A DNA stretch of 64,000 nucleotides from contig SJPJ01000001.1 in the NCBI GenBank assembly GCA_007859835.1, positions 4,817,078 to 4,881,077 of the forward strand, given 5' to 3'. The notes under the pieces are model-generated. The model saw only the letters and a program-made list of their open reading frames with translations. It searched no databases and was not told the DNA's origin. Positions 43,501 through 49,500 of the stretch are shown piece after piece. Numbering within the stretch: the stretch's first letter is position 1; each line of letters begins with the position of its first letter. The translations under genes were made by a program, and so were the position numbers. The stretch is from Novipirellula herctigrandis. Lineage in GTDB: Bacteria > Planctomycetota > Planctomycetia > Pirellulales > Pirellulaceae.

Positions 43501-46500
43501 CCACTTAGTCCCGCGCCACCTGTGCCACCAAAGCCGGCGGCTACCGATGCAGCGACTGCGATCGCTTCGATCGTCGTTTTGGAAACTTGTAGTACATTGT
43601 TGACGTTGCTGATCACATAGGTCGTGTTGGCTTGTGGGTCCGCGACGGCCCAACTCTTTCCATCATCCAGCGTCGATATCCTAGTCTTGCTTGATAGTGA
43701 CGTCCCTTTCGACTTGAACTGAGCCTTTAGCTTGGCAAGAATTGCCGCATCCTCCGTTTTGCCGAGGGCTTGCGCGTTCAATTGAGCTGCGGTGACAAGT
43801 TGTGCACCGGCAGTATCCAGATTAAAGAGCTTCGTTCCTCTGGACAGCGCCGAAACATCGACATCGCCCGTGCGAGTCACCAACAGATCGGCGGCTTTGA
43901 TGTAGGCGCTGATTTCATTGTCAACTTCATTGTGAGCAAGGGCCACACCGATCGATAACGCGGCTCCACCGTTACCGGCGGCGGCAATTGCCAACGATGC
44001 AGCACCAGCCTTGGATGAAATTCCCGAACTATCGTCGGCGCTAACCGTAACGGTGTCCGCAGCGATACCAGTGGTTCCGATACCATCGCCATCGATGAAT
44101 GCGCTGATGAGTATCCGAACACGGTTCCTTGCTTCGACGCCCGCACCACTAAGTCCAAGAGCGTTACTGCCTGCTGCCGAAACGGCCACCGATGCTGCAC
44201 CAACTTGGACATCAATGAATTGGTTGGACAATGACGTCACGCTTAAATCACCCGCAGCGTCAATGTTGGAACTCAGAACATAAGCGCGGGACTCGGCGGG
44301 CGATGCATTGCCGCCCAGCGTGTAGCCGATCAGGTTGCGGGCCCGTGCGGCACCGATGCTGGCAGCGCCCGAGTTGCTTCCGCCACCACTGGCGGCAACC
44401 GAAGCAGCTAGGATTTTGGATTCGATTGAGGCGGTGTTCGTGGCGCTGATAACGACATCGCCGTCACTTTTAAGCGTACTGTCTTTGACGTAAGCATTCG
44501 CCTTGGTCAGAATCACATTGCTTGCTTCGGCTCCACCACCGCTCAGTGCAAGGCTGTTGGAACCACCGCCACTGAGTGCCACCGACGCAGCGACCGCCAA
44601 CGCTTCAACCTCTGATTCTTCCAACACGGCAACTCCAATATTGCCGGTCGTTGTTCGGACATTCGCGCCGTCGACGTAGGCGTTGACCTTGTTATCGATT
44701 TCGTTTCTGGCGATGGAGACGCCGATGGCGATCGCCCCCGAGCTGCCTCCCGTACCAGACGCGGCAACCGAGGCGCCGACCACGTCCGCCGTGATGCCAG
44801 ACTTGTCGGTTGCGGTCACAGAGAACGCACTTGCAACGACAGTGCTAGTTCCGCGGACAATCGCCTCGACACTACCGCCGATATTGTTGATCGAAGCGGC
44901 ACCAGCACCCGCGAGCGAACCGCCCGTTCCGCCACCACCGCTGACGCCAACGGCCCCGCCAACGGTCAAGGCTTTGATCGTCGGTTTCGAATCCGATGTT
45001 AATGTTACTTTGCCACCGGAGGTAATCGATGAAGAATCGATGTCAGTGCGTACAATGTTGTCCACATCATTGACTGCGACCGAGACGCCGACCGCTGCGG
45101 CTTTGCTTTTACTTCCAAAGGAGAGTGAAAGTGCCGCGGCGCCTGCGACCGTATTGATGTAGGAGTTGTCCGTGGCCGACAACGTTACCGCGCCACCGAC
45201 ATTCACCGTACTGTTATTGCGGATCATTGACTCGACGGTATTGTCAACCGTGTTACCGCTTCCGCTACCGGCGCCCGCTAAGGCGAGTCCGCCCCCCGAA
45301 CCTCCCTTGGCAGCACCTGCAACTCCAATCGCAAGCGTATCAAGATTGGACGTCGAGTGGCTGTCGAGGATTAGCGCGCCGAGGGCGTTGACGGTAGCCC
45401 CGTCCAACGATGCACGGACGTTGTTCTCGACGATGCCAACTTCCACAGCACCGCCGATCGCAATCGAGCGTTTCGAGCTGCCTGTCCCCAACGACAACGC
45501 AGCACCACCGACGTCACTGTTAAGAATCGTTTTGTCGGCTGCTCGCATGACAACGCTTTGCGACGTACCCGCACCGGCATTGGTTCCGTTGATGGTTGCA
45601 CCGTTGTCGACGTGAGCGAGCGTATCGCCTGAAAGCACGTTGACGGTAACCGACAGTCCGATTCCCACAGAGCTGCCTGTCTTGCCAGCCGCCGCTGCAG
45701 CACCGATACCAACCGTCAGCACATCGCCAAACGAGGTTGCAGTGACAGCCAAGCCACGAACCGCGGATGTCCCCTGATTCCCATTATTGTCATAGCGGCC
45801 ATCACGAACATTGATCGCGGCGTTCGTTCCCTTACCGAATGCATTGACCTTCGCAGCCGATCCAATAAACGCTTCGGTTTTATCATCGTCAACCACGACG
45901 GCGACCGAAGCACCAACGCTGGTTCCACCGGATCCGCCGCTCCCACTTTCAGGATTTGTCGGTGCCACACCCGATGCACCGGCGGCGGCTCCGGCGGCTG
46001 CATCAATTGACGTATTGCTATCGGCCGCAACATGGACGCTGCCTTGCGCCGTGACAGCCGATTGCGGACCCAGGAACGCTAATGTCGTGGTATCTTGAAT
46101 GACAACAACAACGGCGCCCGCCACCCCTGTTGATTTGCCGATGCCAACGTTGGCCGATAGTGAGAAGACATCTTCCTCGCTCGTTGCCTCGACCGTGACA
46201 TTACCACTGGCGTTGATCGTCGCAGCAGTCGCTGCGTTGTCCGATGCAACGGATGCCGTGGTGTTTTTGTCATCGATGATCACGATGTCCAAGCCCGCGC
46301 CGAATCCACCCTTGGTCAACCCTCGGGCTAACGCGCCAACGAAGTTCATGATTCCAAGTTTGTCATTCGCTTCGACAACGACATTCTTTGCATCGACCTT
46401 AGAACCGTCGCCAAGGTTCGCAGTGGTGGTGATATCGTAAACACTGACAGCGGCCGAACCGGCGACGCCCGAGCCACCTGCGGAATCACCCGCGCCGGCG

Positions 46501-49500
46501 ACGACCATGGTAACCATCGGAAATGCGCTTTGAACTGCCTCGATCTGCTCCTCAAGCAATTCCTTAAGCTTCTCGATTGGGAAATCGGGGAAATCAATTG
46601 CGAGGGGCAGGACCGCGGAATCAGCATTGAGGGAAACATCGCCGCTGCCTGCCTCGATGTCGGCACCGGCACCAATCGTCGCCAGCGAACTTGTGCTGAC
46701 CCGATTGACGCCGACGGCGGCTCCAAAACTGTTTCCCTTGCTTTTCGCGCCAGTCGCAGCGTTTTCGTCGGTCGCTTTCTTACTCTGTGCGGCGCCGCCA
46801 ACCAGAGTCTGGATGCCCACTTGGTTCCGTGTCTCTACGTCCACCGGTCCATCCGTCGTCACTTTCGCACCCGCGGTGATCGTGGCGGCCACATTGCTTG
46901 TGACCACGTTCACGCCGACGGCGCCGGCAATCGCAGTTCCATTTTGAGTCTTACCGCCCGCCACCGATCGCAATTTAAAATCGCTACTTTCGTCGGTGGG
47001 TGTACCCGCTTCAACCGAAAGCGATTTGGCTGTCAACGTTCCATTGCCGACCGATGCGGTGGTGTCGATCGAAACGACGTTTACCGATACGGCCGCTCCA
47101 ATTCCGGTCCCGCCATCATCGGCGACAGCCAATCCGGTCGCAAACGTGGCCGCGTCAGCATCACCGATCGCTTGGACCTTGACGTTTCCACTTGATTGAA
47201 TGATCACACCATTTGCGATGTTTGCCGTGACATCCGATGACAATACACTTGCCCCAATCGCAGCAGCCACTTTGACCTTGCCACCTTTCGTTTTGGTGGT
47301 TGGTTCATTACCGCTGTCGTCCTTACCCGCATCCTTGCCGCCAGGGTTTTCGGTTTCCGCTTCGGACTTCGTGTTCGCATCATCCACTCGGTCGCCACTT
47401 GTTGGAACATCTGCGTCGTCATCGATAGACATGCCGCCAAGTTTCTTGGTGAAATTCGTGTTCCGTTTCGTCTCCTTGTCGGCGGTTTCTTCCTCGTCTT
47501 CCGAATCCTCGGCGCCCTTCGCGCTGGCCGATGATTCGGTTTCCACCGTAGCAACAGCGTTGGACTGGATCGTGACATCATCAACGTTCACATCGGCCGC
47601 GGTCGATACGTTTCGCTGAAGCCTTGCGGTGCTGTCGTCCTCCATCATGCCCAAGGCAAACGAGACACCTACTCCAACGCCATCACCGCCCGTTTCGCCA
47701 TCGGCTGTCGTCTTCTGCGTTTGCGAGCCATCCGCAATAACGGAAAGGTTGCCATTGACGTCTAACGCAGTCGTCCCAGTAGCGACCGTTGCAGTCGTAC
47801 CATTATTAGAAAGCCCCAGCGCGACGGAACCAGCGACCGCGGTCTTGTCAGATTCCGCACCCGATTCAGCAATGGTCAACATCGTGTGTTGGCTGCTTGC
47901 ATTCAGTGCGACATTGCTTGCATCGATGACGTTGGCGGATGAATCAATCGAAGCCGTGGTGTCGTGCCCGGTCACATTTACCGCGACCGATAACCCAACA
48001 CCGAGGTTGGATCCGCTCGACTTGTCTGCGGGAGTTGCGGTGACTCGGTTGTTTGTGCTTGCATTTGCATTCAGCGTGACATCTTCAACCGTCGTGTTCG
48101 AGTCGCCTCCGTCACTTAGTGTGACGCTTGCACCACTATTCAGTCGTGCCTGTGTGTTGCCACCGGTAACGTTGATCGCCAACGATCCCGCAACACCGGT
48201 TTTGCCACCGCTCGCTCCTGAATTGGCGGTCGCCGTTCCGCTGTGGACCGATTCGGTGATCGTATGGTTTTTTCCAGTACCGACACTCTTGATTTCTTCG
48301 CCCTCGCCGTCCAACGCTTTGTCGTAAGTCGTCGCGAACTCAAAATTTCCACTATCCCTGATGATGACGTAGTAGGTAGCGCCGTTGGTTAGGCCACTGA
48401 CGTTGCCTCCGCCGCCGCCCGAATAGACAACTGCGTCCCCCGTTGCCATTGCGGTTGCCCCATCGGGAACGATCGTGAACTGTGCTTTGTTCGGATCAAA
48501 GGTAATGGTCGTCTTATTGGCACGTTCCAACTTGTGTGCGGTGCCAGTGCCGACGGAAGTCAGGTCGATTTCGTCGCCGTCGGCGGTCTTTGCAAGTTTG
48601 ATCCTGCCTTCATCGATTGAGTTGACAAAATATTTCGTGCCATCCGTCAACCCGCCGATATTGTTTCCGCTCCCTTTGCGATAGGTGACTTCATCACCCG
48701 CCGACAAATCCTCGAGTTTTTCACCGACGTAGAGGGTGTTGGTTTTTATGTCGACCGTTTTCGTCGACGTGGGAGCAATACTAATTTCGCGTTCTGCCAT
48801 CGACGCGTCGATGATCAATCCGTCGGAGAACAGGGTCGAGTCGCCAACGACTGCTTGATTGGTCACGTCAATCTTATTGAGTGCCAATGCGGCGCCGACG
48901 CTCGTGCCGTTTTCCACCGTCGCGCTGCTACCGTCTGCGTTGGCTGCCCCATCGACGTTCAACAGGCCTTGCACTGAGATTAGGCCATCAACGTTCACGG
49001 TCAGGTTGTCTCCGATCATCGACGTCGTGACGGCGTCATGCATGTTGATGCTAATGGCTGCAGCAACGCTGAGCGATGATCCCTTTCCCGTGCCTGTCTC
49101 GTCGTCCTTGTCCGGAGCCTCGGGTTTTGGCGTCGACTGTTCTTTCGCGTCTTTGCCGGTACCTTTTTTGGCACGAGCCTTACCGAAATTGAGCTGCTTG
49201 TTGTTTTTGTTATCGACGGTCTCGGTTTTCGTATCATCATCCTCAGCCCCTTCGGCACCCGCTTTGGAGGATGCCAAAGTTGCGGCGGCCCCACCGGAAA
49301 GCAGCAACAAACCTCCCGTAGTGCTGGTCAGATTTCGCATCAGCGAAGCATCGGAATGATCCTCGGCGACTGTCATGCCGATCGCAGCCCCGACCGCGGT
49401 GCTCCCTTTGGTGGCACCCTCGGCTGTGGCAGTGGTGTCATTGCCTTGGTTTGATTGGATATCAATGTCACCACTAACGGTGATCGCCGCTCCCGCGTTG

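Noticed and set aside
47629-48327. Plus-strand open frame of 232 codons opposite the giant gene stalk
   Set aside because: Same explanation: antisense shadow of Ala/Gly/Val repeats; many similar shadows line this region.
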